Assembly: GCF_022814865.1 (NCBI RefSeq)
Contig: NZ_JAKVRD010000020.1
Location: forward strand, 1 to 64,000
DNA length: 64,000 bases
Direction: 5' to 3'
Source: Shimia aestuarii
Lineage (GTDB): Bacteria > Pseudomonadota > Alphaproteobacteria > Rhodobacterales > Rhodobacteraceae
The stretch's first letter is position 1. Every line of letters starts with the position of its first letter. Below are positions 7,378 through 14,680 of this stretch, piece by piece. The notes under the pieces are model-generated. The model saw only the letters and a program-made list of their open reading frames with translations, was not told the origin of the DNA and did not search any database. The position numbers and the translations under genes are program-made.

Positions 7378-8256
7378 ATGACATATGCCCGCGGCGACTT
7401 CGATACCCTACCCAGAATGCCCTCCTGGGTCACCTCGGCGCGGGCCGAAGCCCTTGAAGATGTGGCCTTTTTGTCAGGGGCGGCGTTGAGCCACCTGCAT
7501 CTTGTGGTGGAGCGTGAAGAGGTGCCCCAGAGCTTGTTTCGTGAGAGGCTGGCGCTGCGTGCCGCGGAGGCCTGCGTTGCGCATTCCGGACGCCCTGAAA
7601 GGGCCGCGGATTTGCGGGATGCAGTTCATTTGCTGCGCCCCGGGGATTTGCCTGGTCCGGCCGGGGAGAGCTACTTGGCTTGGCGACGCGCGGTGGAGCG
7701 GCCGGCCTCGGTCAAGGCGTTGCATCGGGCGCTGCCCAACTTTGAGGCCGGGCAAATTGCCGGATGGCTGGATGCGGGGCAGGGCGCGCCGGTCATTTGG
7801 GCCGCTGAGGTGCTGGACACCGTTCTGACCGAGGCCCCGCGTCGGGAATTGCCGGCGTTGGTCCTTGCGGATGCTGCCTTGGCCCACGCGTTGGGTTGGG
7901 ATCATCTGGTACCGCTTCTGGCCGCGGGTCTGAAACGTGCCGATCTGCGCAAGCGGGGCGAGGTTTTGCGGTTGGCTTGTCATCGTGCCGTAGTCTCTTC
8001 GACTAAAGAGTCGTCGCGACTGGCCACGGATCTTGCCCGCAGGGCGGGGCGGTTGACTGCGGTTGCACCAAAACTACGGGCTAAGGGGGCGGGGGAGGCT
8101 GTCGAGATATTTATGAGCCGTGACGCGGTGACGCCGACAGCGCTCACCTCGTTGAATTCAGATCGGGCCGCGCGTAGGTTCTGCGACCGCTTGGTCGAAT
8201 TGGGTGCGGTACGTGAGTTGACCGGGCGCGACACCTTCCGGTTCTACGGGGTCTGA
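7378..8256 (+). CDS. DUF1403 family protein
   Basis: This 292-residue, Ala/Leu-rich, mostly helical protein matches the plasmid family DUF1403 in character: an N-terminal WVTSARAEALEDVAFLSGAAL segment, then RERLALRAAEACV and helical repeats. The C-terminal 35 residues (SDRAARRFCDRLVELGAVRE...FRFYGV) look like a small winged helix. No enzymatic motif is visible. The gene ends three bases before scpB and is certainly co-transcribed with it, a pairing also seen on rhizobial plasmids. I infer a role in plasmid DNA organisation or segregation; the biochemical function of the family is not known to me. Confidence 0.75.
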   Translation: MTYARGDFDTLPRMPSWVTSARAEALEDVAFLSGAALSHLHLVVEREEVPQSLFRERLALRAAEACVAHSGRPERAADLRDAVHLLRPGDLPGPAGESYLAWRRAVERPASVKALHRALPNFEAGQIAGWLDAGQGAPVIWAAEVLDTVLTEAPRRELPALVLADAALAHALGWDHLVPLLAAGLKRADLRKRGEVLRLACHRAVVSSTKESSRLATDLARRAGRLTAVAPKLRAKGAGEAVEIFMSRDAVTPTALTSLNSDRAARRFCDRLVELGAVRELTGRDTFRFYGV

Positions 8257-8259
8257 ACT

Positions 8260-8853
8260 ATGGCCAAGGATTGCTCCGAACCCGATCTGGATAGAGAGCT
8301 CGAGGACCTGCCACGCGATCTACGCTGGCGCGAATGGATGCGCAGGATCGAAGCGGTTCTCTTTGCCTCTGCCTCACCAGTTCCGCGCGAAGACCTGGCC
8401 CTCGTGGTGGGGCAGGGCGCCTCGATCGACCTGCTGGTCGATGACCTCGCTGCCGATCTAGAGGGCCGGGCCTTCGAAATCGCCGAGGTGACGGGCGGCT
8501 GGATGTTTCGGACGCGGGCCGCGTATGCTCCTGCGATCCGCGCGGCGGCGGATGTGGGAGAGCAGGTTCTGGACCTGAATGAGTTCGACGTCGCGGTGCT
8601 TGCGGCCATCGCTTATCACCAGCCGATCACACGGGATGGTTTGAAAGACATCTTCGGCAAGGAAATCAGCCGCGACCTGATCGGACGTTTGCACGCACGT
8701 GGTCTGATCAGCACCGGGCCCCGCGCGCCCAAACGTGGCGCGCCCTACACTTTCGTGACCACTGAGCAGTTTCTAGTCGCCTTCGGACTGGAGAGCTTGC
8801 GTGACCTACCGGATCGGGAACAGCTTGAGGATGCGGGAGTCTCGGCAGCGTAG
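8260..8853 (+). CDS. scpB: plasmid ScpB-like segregation/condensation protein
   Basis: The 197-residue protein carries the ScpB double winged-helix pattern: RRIEAVLFASASPVPREDLA at residues 28-47, then EIAEVTGGWMFRTRAAY, and the second domain with EFDVAVLAAIAYHQPITRDG and RLHARGLISTGPR ending in FLVAFGLESLRDLPD. Chromosomal ScpB is the winged-helix partner of kleisin ScpA and SMC in bacterial condensin. No ScpA or SMC gene is in the window; the tightly linked DUF1403 gene occupies the place where scpA would be expected. The plasmid copy may form a plasmid-specific complex or interact with the host SMC-ScpA. Confidence 0.85.
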   Translation: MAKDCSEPDLDRELEDLPRDLRWREWMRRIEAVLFASASPVPREDLALVVGQGASIDLLVDDLAADLEGRAFEIAEVTGGWMFRTRAAYAPAIRAAADVGEQVLDLNEFDVAVLAAIAYHQPITRDGLKDIFGKEISRDLIGRLHARGLISTGPRAPKRGAPYTFVTTEQFLVAFGLESLRDLPDREQLEDAGVSAA

Positions 8854-8886
8854 TGAGGTACACGACATGTGCGACGCGACGCGGTG

Positions 8887-9450
8887 TTATCGCCATGCTG
8901 CCGCTTTTGCTCTTTTCAACGCCCCAGTCATGTTGAGCCGCATCCGCATGAGTTGTTCGCTTACACCGTATCTCGTTGCCGCAACACCAAGGGGCATGCG
9001 CTGGCGCGCAATAATTACCGCCGCTGGCTGTGGCACAAGTAGTGTTGGTCCCAGCCAATGCGCTTCCTCTTCGTCTCGGGCATTGAAGGTTCTGACACCG
9101 GAACTGTCTTCGAGGGGCAAAGGGATGTGATGCAGAAGGCCATGTGCTAGTTCATGAGCTAGATCGGCTGTTTGTCGCGGCTTTTCGTGACCGTCGTTGA
9201 GTATGACGAGCCTGGCGCCGCTTTTGTGGATTGTCACAGCCGAGAAGCCGTTTGCCCCTGTGCAACGCCGAAGACGCGCAACTTCTAGCGGGTGCTCTTC
9301 CTCAAAGGCAGAGAGATCAACTACCTTGTGATCCATTTTTTGGGCGAGACTCCAAGGGCACAGAGGATCCGTTTTCGCCAGATTGAGTTCTTGACGAACA
9401 TCCTGTGCGAACCACTCTGCATCGGTTTTGAAGCCTCGCCGTAGTGCCAT
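8887..9450 (-). CDS. ImmA/IrrE family metallopeptidase
   Basis: The 187-residue protein has the zinc-protease motif HELAH (in TADLAHELAHGLLHH) and a downstream acidic residue in DEEEAHWLGPTLLVPQ, the ImmA/IrrE (DUF955) arrangement. A helix-turn-helix-like segment (LGVAATRYGVSEQLMRMRL) follows. These peptidases usually cleave or antagonise a partner XRE repressor, as ImmA does with ImmR. The upstream XRE gene stop overlaps this start (TAATG), so the pair is translationally coupled. Likely role: stress- or invasion-induced derepression of a nearby promoter, or a toxin-antitoxin-like module. Confidence 0.88.
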   Translation of the reverse strand: MALRRGFKTDAEWFAQDVRQELNLAKTDPLCPWSLAQKMDHKVVDLSAFEEEHPLEVARLRRCTGANGFSAVTIHKSGARLVILNDGHEKPRQTADLAHELAHGLLHHIPLPLEDSSGVRTFNARDEEEAHWLGPTLLVPQPAAVIIARQRMPLGVAATRYGVSEQLMRMRLNMTGALKRAKAAAWR

Positions 9451-9806
9451 TAGTGAGCTCTCAGTCCTTCATAGGCGGACTGAATGATCCGCTCCAAGGC
9501 ATCCGCCTGTTCCTTCCCGAGATTGGGATCCGCTCGGAAAAGCATGAGTGCCTTGGTCAAGGAAGATGCTTCGTCATCGGTGTTGGCGCCAGGTTCTCGC
9601 ATAAAGTCATCAGCGCTAAGTTTCGCCCAAGCGCAGAGCGACGCCAAACTATCGACGTCCGGCCGCTTTCCTTGTGAGATACGGGTGAGTGATGAAGCGC
9701 TCACGCTCGACTGCTCCGCGACCTTTCTCCAGGTGAGCTTCCTTTCCTCCCTTACCGCGTCCAACGCGGAATAGAAGCTGCTCCCGTCGAATTGCACATT
9801 AGGCAT
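9450..9806 (-). CDS. XRE-family regulator paired with ImmA-like peptidase
   Basis: The protein has 118 residues from the ATG at 9806. The helix-turn-helix reads ERKLTWRKVAEQSSVSASSL followed by TRISQGKRPDVDSLASLCAW, a standard Cro/CI-type domain. The remainder is a short helical tail likely to contact the peptidase. Upstream on the same strand, an 11-codon frame (9831-9799) with a good GGGAG site ends seven bases inside this gene, so translation may be coupled through a leader. The gene is probably autoregulated and the target of the ImmA-like enzyme. Confidence 0.85.
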   Translation of the reverse strand: MPNVQFDGSSFYSALDAVREERKLTWRKVAEQSSVSASSLTRISQGKRPDVDSLASLCAWAKLSADDFMREPGANTDDEASSLTKALMLFRADPNLGKEQADALERIIQSAYEGLRAH

Positions 9807-10068
9807 AATGTTCGACTCTTGCAATTTTCATGTTGACTCCCTTCGTGTGGTTTGAGAATTTCATTATAGCAACGCTGTTGCGAGTCCGTAAAGGCAAGAC
9901 GCTGCGGCAAAAAGGAACGCGTCAAAATGAGGAAGAGCATCGAAGACGATCTGAAGGCCATCGGCGCGGGGCTTGACGTTGGTGTTCTGCCGACTGTGTT
10001 CAACCGAGGGGTCATACGGCCCGAGACCTCTACGGTTGCCTTGAAATCTTCGGGCCAGGAGAAAGCCT

Positions 10069-10215
10069 ATGCAGGGCAACAATCGACACGATCCACAACC
10101 CGACCGTGGGAACGGACCGCCGGAGGGCAAGGGACGCCCGGACAATCCGGGGCGTCCGATTCCGGAGCACCGTTCGTCCAGCCAGGACTACGGTTTCGCT
10201 ATGCGGAAGGCGTAG
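10069..10215 (+). CDS. small proline/glycine-rich charged protein
   Basis: A 48-codon frame starts at an ATG with AGGAG seven bases upstream and encodes a Pro/Gly/Asn/Arg-rich, probably unstructured peptide (MQGNNRHDPQPDRGNGPPEG...). It overlaps a longer frame that could run from 9927 into the next gene. In the overlap, third codon positions are G/C in most codons of this frame but frequently A in the longer one, so I favour this small gene as the real one. No family recognised. It is the first of three consecutive small genes (10069-11041). Confidence 0.45.
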   Translation: MQGNNRHDPQPDRGNGPPEGKGRPDNPGRPIPEHRSSSQDYGFAMRKA

Positions 10216-10268
10216 GGGAATGCCGGGATGCTTACCCGGGTCTCCTTTCCTTTCCTCAAGAGAAGCAA

Positions 10269-10811
10269 ATGTGGCTCTTCGCTGAGAGCGATCTGATCGA
10301 AGGTTTCGGTCGGAGAGCCGCATTTGCTGTTCAACTTCCCTATACTACCAAGAAGCCGGTTCGAGCCTGGGGATTTTGGACGACCGCAGTCAGTAAATCT
10401 TGGATCGGACCGCGGCACACGAATTTTCCAGACGGTTCGATTTGCGCATTTGAACCGAGGGACCGCACGTGGGTACCGGGCCAGTCACTGATCACTTTGC
10501 TTGATCTCTACAGCTTGTGGGCGGTGCGGCATCTGTATCTCGAAAAATACGGAAAATGGCCGGGTCGACAGTCGGTTCCCATTGCAGCCGAACGACTGCT
10601 CGAGCTCTGTGATGACGAATTTTGTGGATGTGAATATCCGCTCGGAACTTATGCCCGGTGTTGCAAGCCGTCTGATCAGGAAAACACCACCGGCTCCGAC
10701 CTGCTGAATTTCGCGATGAACACCAGAAGGCCCCCCGTAGAGGTCATTCGCTTTGTATGGAACCCAACCAGCCCTCCAAATCGGAGGGGACAGACAATAC
10801 GCCAGACTTGA
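10269..10811 (+). CDS. unknown protein with SEC-C-like zinc knuckle
   Basis: About 180 residues from the ATG at 10269 (an upstream in-frame extension to 9927 is possible). Conserved-looking blocks are HTNFPDGSICAFEPRDRTW, SLITLLDLYSLWAVRHLYLE and KYGKWPGRQ. They are followed by FCGCEYPLGTYARCC, a C-x-C-x9-C-C pattern very like the zinc-binding SEC-C motif (CxCx8CC). The middle blocks recall proteins linked to bacterial ubiquitin-like systems, but I cannot name a family with confidence, and no E1, JAB or ubiquitin-like gene is adjacent. The flanking genes are small and also unrecognised. Probably a metal-binding cytosolic protein. Confidence 0.55.
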   Translation: MWLFAESDLIEGFGRRAAFAVQLPYTTKKPVRAWGFWTTAVSKSWIGPRHTNFPDGSICAFEPRDRTWVPGQSLITLLDLYSLWAVRHLYLEKYGKWPGRQSVPIAAERLLELCDDEFCGCEYPLGTYARCCKPSDQENTTGSDLLNFAMNTRRPPVEVIRFVWNPTSPPNRRGQTIRQT

Positions 10812-10825
10812 GAAGGAGAATTCAG

Positions 10826-11041
10826 ATGGCAGGCAAAGGCAAGGGCGGGAGCTACCGCAGTGCGAAATCAGGGCGCTACGTGACCAGGGCCTATGGGAAA
10901 TCGCATCCGCGCACGACCGTGAAAGAAGCACCCGGTAAAAGCGGGTCCACTGGCGGTAGTTATCGTAGTGCCATCACCGGTCGCTTCGTGACCGCGAAAC
11001 ATGGCAAGGCCAGCCCGCACACCACGGTAAGGGAAAAATGA
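10826..11041 (+). CDS. 71-residue tandem-repeat protein
   Basis: It begins at an ATG preceded by AAGGAG. The protein is two copies of one roughly 30-residue unit: GGSYRSAKSGRYVTRAYGKS then HPRTTVKE, and GGSYRSAITGRFVTAKHGKA then SPHTTVREK, joined by a short Gly/Ser linker. The unit is basic, with invariant YRSA..GR.VT and TTV.E. Similar short repeats occur in hypothetical bacterial proteins, often described only by this motif. Fifteen bases separate it from the SEC-C-like gene, so it is part of the same transcript. Nucleic-acid binding is plausible from the charge, but not shown. Confidence 0.7.
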   Translation: MAGKGKGGSYRSAKSGRYVTRAYGKSHPRTTVKEAPGKSGSTGGSYRSAITGRFVTAKHGKASPHTTVREK

Positions 11042-11083
11042 CTTCCTTCTTCGTTGCAACAATGATGCAGGGCTTGAGGGGGC

Positions 11084-11133
11084 GTACGGTAGATTGCCGT
11101 ACACTTGACATGTACGCCTATATGCCGTACATG
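11084..11133 (+). promoter_or_regulatory. tacAT promoter embedded in two operators
   Basis: Two inverted repeats lie upstream of tacA: GTACGG-N7-CCGTAC (11084-11102) and ATGTACG-N9-CGTACAT (11110-11132). Between and within them is a promoter: TTGACA (11105-11110), 17-base spacer, TACATG (11128-11133). The second repeat covers the spacer and the -10, so a bound ribbon-helix-helix antitoxin would block polymerase directly. Confidence 0.65.
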
Positions 11134-11195
11134 CATTTGGGAAGCTCTCTCGCAACGCAGTTGCAAACGAGCAATGCTAAACTAAGGAGGTCGTC

Positions 11196-11510
11196 ATGTT
11201 GGCATTTGAGGATAGCACTGTCGCTATCGACGAGCCCAAGAGCGCTCGGCTTGAAGCGCGCACGCAGCCTTCGGTGAAGGACGCGATCAGCCGTGCTGCG
11301 ACCTTGAGCGGCGTAGAGGTGAGTTCCTTTGTTGTGAGTGCCGCATACAAGGCCGCGCAGACGACAATCGAAGCGCACAAGGTGACAGTTTTGGAGAGTG
11401 AAGCGGATCGTGCCGCTTTCTTTGGTGCTCTCGAGAATCCGCCGCAGCCGAATGACCGGCTGAAGCAGGCTTTTGCGTTGCGTGAGAAGCTAATCACGAA
11501 TGCCGACTGA
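11196..11510 (+). CDS. TacA-type (DUF1778) antitoxin
   Basis: The 104-residue protein starts after AAGGAGG. It shows the DUF1778 layout: an N-terminal ribbon-helix-helix (RLEARTQPSVKDAISRAATL, then SGVEVSSFVVSAAYKAA) and a C-terminal toxin-neutralising tail with FFGALENPPQPNDRLKQAF, the 'F...L..PP.P...L' motif typical of the family. It would bind its GNAT toxin and repress the operon by binding the palindromes at 11084-11132. The toxin start codon lies inside the last codons of this gene, ensuring coupled translation. Confidence 0.9.
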   Translation: MLAFEDSTVAIDEPKSARLEARTQPSVKDAISRAATLSGVEVSSFVVSAAYKAAQTTIEAHKVTVLESEADRAAFFGALENPPQPNDRLKQAFALREKLITNAD

Positions 11511-12048
11511 CGCCGCCGTCGAAGCCAAATACACAATCGAGCCGTTCGATCCCAAGACACAGGACCGAGCGGCTTTCTCTTGTGGCGTGCTACAGATCGA
11601 CAATTACCTCAAGCTCACAGCAAAAAAGGGCTCCAAGGCGGATGTAATCCGCGTCTGGGTCGTGCTGGACGATGAGCGCCATATCGTTGGGTTCTATGGC
11701 ATCAACATGCATTCCGTTGCCGCGGACGAAATGCCGGAAGCCTTAGCCAAAAAGGCACCCCGACACGGAGCTTTGCCGACCGCATTCATTTCGATGATCG
11801 GCGTTGACAAATCAATGCAGGGGCAGGGTCTAGGGAGTGCATTACTTGCTGATGCGCTCAGTCGCATCGGGCGTGTTTCAGACGAGATCGGGACCTGCGC
11901 AGTTCTGCTTGATGTCTTCGACTGCGGCAATCCCGAAACCGTCGCGCGGCGGAAAACCTACTACGAGTCCTTCGGGTTCATACCGCTGCCTGATCAGCCG
12001 CTGCGCCTGTTCATGCCAATACAGACCGTGAGAGCGCTGTCCGGCTGA
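11500..12048 (+). CDS. TacT-type GNAT acetyltransferase toxin
   Basis: The 182-residue protein has the GNAT fold pattern of TacT toxins: FSCGVLQIDNYLK near residue 27, the acetyl-CoA loop MIGVDKSMQGQGLGSALLAD (the Q/RxxGxG/A motif, here QGQGLG), and a C-terminal YYESFGFIPLPDQPLRLFMP with the conserved tyrosine and the 'FGF' strand. TacT-type toxins acetylate the amino group of aminoacylated tRNA and stop translation. Its start overlaps the antitoxin gene by 11 bases. Such modules stabilise plasmids by post-segregational killing. Confidence 0.9.
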   Translation: MPTDAAVEAKYTIEPFDPKTQDRAAFSCGVLQIDNYLKLTAKKGSKADVIRVWVVLDDERHIVGFYGINMHSVAADEMPEALAKKAPRHGALPTAFISMIGVDKSMQGQGLGSALLADALSRIGRVSDEIGTCAVLLDVFDCGNPETVARRKTYYESFGFIPLPDQPLRLFMPIQTVRALSG

Positions 12049-12063
12049 ATCCCCTTTGCGCCG

Positions 12064-12186
12064 TCACTCCAAAGTCATCACTTTCTCGGTGGGGACGGCG
12101 TAGATCGTTCTGATGCCAAACCTCCCTCGTCTCATCCCCGTGCGAGCAAGGGGATCGCGCGTCTGGCGGACGCCGCCGCCCGCGCA
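12064..12186 (-). pseudogene. inverted, decayed copy of the ardC 5' end
   Basis: Read on the minus strand, this stretch parallels the region just before and at the start of ardC. GCACGGGGATGAGACGAGGG matches GCACGGGGACGAGACAATGG, and a frame reading TIYAVPTEKVMTLE matches DIYTRITEKVIADLE of ArdC. The two copies face each other, giving a long imperfect inverted repeat centred near 12190-12200. This appears to be a broken duplicate of the leader and first codons of ardC. Confidence 0.55.
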
Positions 12187-12299
12187 ATGGTCTGCCCGCT
12201 CCATTCGCTGACGCTCCCGTGTTGACCATGCCCGGGCGGCTAGTCGCGTCCGCCATTTCCTCCCGCGTCCCGCACGGGGACGAGACAATGGAGGATCAC

Positions 12300-13196
12300 A
12301 TGGCAAAGCCCGACATCTACACCCGTATCACCGAAAAGGTCATCGCCGATCTCGAAGCTAGTACCCGGCCCTGGCACAAGCCCTGGAACGCAGAGCACCT
12401 CGCCGGTCAGATCACCCGACCCCTACGCCACAACGGCATTGCCTACCGCGGCCTCAACATCATCCTGCTCTGGGCAGCCTCCGTCGCCCACGGTTACACC
12501 GCACCCACCTGGATGACCTATCGCCAAGCACTCGAACTCGGCGGGCAAGTCCGCAAAGGGTCCAAGGGTCAACTTGTCATCTACGCTGACAAGCTCCGCA
12601 AGACCGAGATCGATGACGCCGGAGAGGACCGCGAGATCGAGATCCCCTTCATGAAGGGCTACACCGTCTTCAACGTCGATCAGATCGAGGGACTGCCCGA
12701 GACCTACTACGAGGTGGCTGAGCCGATGCTCGAGACAGCTGAGCGTGACGCAGCAGCGGAGGCATTTTTTGCTGCTACCGAAGCCGAAATTCGCCATGGT
12801 GGGAACCAAGCCTTCTATGCAGTTCATCCCGACTACGTTCAGATGCCGCCCTTCGAGACCTTTGAATCCCAAGAGGCGTATTTTGCAACCCTCGGGCATG
12901 AGATCACACACTGGACTCGTCACCCGAAGCGCCTTGACCGCAGCTTCGGTCGCAAACGCTGGGGCGACGAAGGCTATGCCCAGGAAGAACTGGTTGCCGA
13001 GCTTGGGGCTGCGTTTCTGGCAGCTGATTTGGGCCTTTCACCTGAACCGCGTGATGAGCACGCGTCCTACATTGCGCATTGGTTGCGTGGTTTGCGAAAT
13101 GACAAGCGGTTCATCTTCCAGGCTGCCGCACATGCGCAGAAAGCTGTTGATTACCTGCACGGGCTTCAACCAAACACGGATGAGGTCGCCGCATAG
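12300..13196 (+). CDS. ardC: ArdC-type antirestriction protein with zinc-peptidase domain
   Basis: The protein has 298 residues from an ATG preceded by GGAGG. Residues 1-125 match the ArdC N-terminal ssDNA-binding domain (DIYTRITEKVIADLE, then PWHKPWN and GIAYRGLNIILLW). The C-terminal half is a zincin-like peptidase with GHEITHWTRHPKRL (HExxH) and the downstream glutamate in EELVAELGAAFL. ArdC proteins bind incoming single-stranded plasmid DNA and are thought to protect it from host restriction during conjugation. This fits the transfer genes a few kilobases away. GAGGTCGCC / GGCGGCCTC around the stop codon could form a terminator-like hairpin. Confidence 0.9.
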   Translation: MAKPDIYTRITEKVIADLEASTRPWHKPWNAEHLAGQITRPLRHNGIAYRGLNIILLWAASVAHGYTAPTWMTYRQALELGGQVRKGSKGQLVIYADKLRKTEIDDAGEDREIEIPFMKGYTVFNVDQIEGLPETYYEVAEPMLETAERDAAAEAFFAATEAEIRHGGNQAFYAVHPDYVQMPPFETFESQEAYFATLGHEITHWTRHPKRLDRSFGRKRWGDEGYAQEELVAELGAAFLAADLGLSPEPRDEHASYIAHWLRGLRNDKRFIFQAAAHAQKAVDYLHGLQPNTDEVAA

Positions 13197-13369
13197 GCGG
13201 CCTCAATTCGAGGTGGTTAGGCATTGTGTGGCGCACAGACTGCAAACACTAGCAGCAATGATGTCCAACGTCGGCATGCGCAACGATGGAGTCACACCAA
13301 TCTGGGCGCCCTGTCTGGGTGCGCAAGAACCAGCGTCCGTCCGCCAGGAATTCTTCGACAGCATGATCG

Positions 13370-14374
13370 TCAGTCTGCATCTTCTACCTCTGGCGGTCCA
13401 TCCCAGACCTGCGCGGTCTCAGAGTCAAAGAAGCTGTAGTGGACGCCATCCCCTCCGAGCTTCTTGTATTTTGCCAGTTCGGCATCCAAAGCCGTGACCT
13501 TTTCGTCGTTTGGTTGGAAGACGCCGAAATAGACGTGCTTAGCCTTTGATCCGAAAATTGCATGATAAATATGGGCGTCGTTCGAATCTGCGCTGTGCCC
13601 GAACACGAAAACGGCGGCAGTGGTTTCCTGCAATGCGCGATAGCAATGGCGGAGATATTCGACGGAGTTGATCTTGCGCAGTTTCGATGTCGAAGTGCCC
13701 TCAGCTACATAAAGAGGAAGCCGCTCGTTTTTTGCAATCTCGTGCGTAATGTTCGCTATGACTCCATCGCCATCGTTCAGAGCTTTGTAGACATCTCCGA
13801 CTCCGTCTTGAAAAAGGTGTAAACCGCCATGTAGGTTGAAAGTTCGGCAGTATGCACCTTCTTGGAAAGGGCCTTTGAAACGGCCATCGTCTACGTCTTC
13901 GCCAAGGCCAAACCCGTCAGTTAGCAGACTTTTTTCCAAATTCACCCAATAGAGCAGTAGGTCATAGTTTAACGTGAAGACTCGGCCTTTGCTAAAGTGC
14001 TTCAGAAACGCTGCCGCGCTTTCATACTGGAATTCGAGGTCTTCCCTATGGGCGGGATGTGTCGCGTTGACGGCATTGACGAGGGCCTCCCTTACCTTTT
14101 GAGCGTCGGCCTCGAGTTCATTGGCATGAACTTCGTTGCCATAGGCCCGCTCGACAATGGATGCGTCCTCGAGAGCCCTGATAACCGCTTCGAAATCTAC
14201 TGTGCCAAGTCGTTCAAACAGCCCTTTTACGGGGCTGCCGTCTTCCAGCTGCGCCTCCGTCAGAAGGTTCGCGTAATTGAAATACTGCGCAGAAAAGCCG
14301 TTGCCGATCAGAAGAGCCTTATCTTCGCCTTTTGTGGCTTCTATCGCATGTTGAAAGCTGATGATTTCAGGCAT
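13370..14374 (-). CDS. DUF4917 family SIR2-like protein
   Basis: The 334-residue protein has an N-terminal ALLIGNGFSAQYFNY, like the NAD-binding 'GAG.S' loop of SIR2-type domains, followed by RVFTLNYDLLLYW and TFNLHGGLHLF (the 'T.NYD' and 'HG' motifs of SIR2-like proteins), and a Rossmann-type strand AVFVFGHSADSNDAHIY. This combination is that of DUF4917. SIR2-like domains in phage-defence genes degrade NAD; whether this one is catalytic is not known. It is transcribed alone on the minus strand between ardC and a decayed gene, in a clearly accessory zone, so a stand-alone defence role is reasonable but inferred. Confidence 0.75.
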   Translation of the reverse strand: MPEIISFQHAIEATKGEDKALLIGNGFSAQYFNYANLLTEAQLEDGSPVKGLFERLGTVDFEAVIRALEDASIVERAYGNEVHANELEADAQKVREALVNAVNATHPAHREDLEFQYESAAAFLKHFSKGRVFTLNYDLLLYWVNLEKSLLTDGFGLGEDVDDGRFKGPFQEGAYCRTFNLHGGLHLFQDGVGDVYKALNDGDGVIANITHEIAKNERLPLYVAEGTSTSKLRKINSVEYLRHCYRALQETTAAVFVFGHSADSNDAHIYHAIFGSKAKHVYFGVFQPNDEKVTALDAELAKYKKLGGDGVHYSFFDSETAQVWDGPPEVEDAD

Positions 14375-14421
14375 GATGTTTAACCAATTTCTTAAACCGT
14401 TACGTGCGTTCAGGCATTATT

Positions 14422-14680
14422 TCATTGTTTTAGATGAACTTGGCTGAGCCCCAGCCGGAAGGCAACGGCCGAATTGAACTGACCGAATTTCCTGTTGAGA
14501 GCTTTCGTCTGTGTCAGCCTGATCCCGCCGTGTATGTCGGCATAGGCGAAGGTGAGCTCCATGGCCTGAAGCAGCCGGGACTGGTCCAGCACCGGGTCGT
14601 CATCAGCAATGGGCCGAAGCTTGATCGTGCCCCGCCAAATCAGGTTGCGCAGGGACAGGTCATTCCGGCCGTTACCGCTT
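14422..14680 (-). pseudogene. truncated plasmid gene remnant, unknown family
   Basis: On the minus strand one frame carries LRNLIWRGTIKLRPIADDDP, then SRLLQAMELTFAYADIHGGI and RLTQTKALNRKF before ending at 14422. It has good codon character and looks like the middle of a conserved plasmid protein, but a stop codon immediately precedes it, no start or ribosome site is visible, and the last residues look like read-through into foreign sequence. I therefore call it a fragment truncated at both ends. The stretch 14681-14959 has no gene that I can support; it is GC-rich and contains short inverted repeats such as GGCCCGGCTGCCGGGC near 14802. Confidence 0.45.

Noticed and set aside
9927-10268. Single 294-residue frame starting at 9927 and running to 10811
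   Set aside because: In its first third, third codon positions are poor in G/C and a different frame with a good ribosome site (10069-10215) fits better; I kept the C-terminal 180 residues as the gene.
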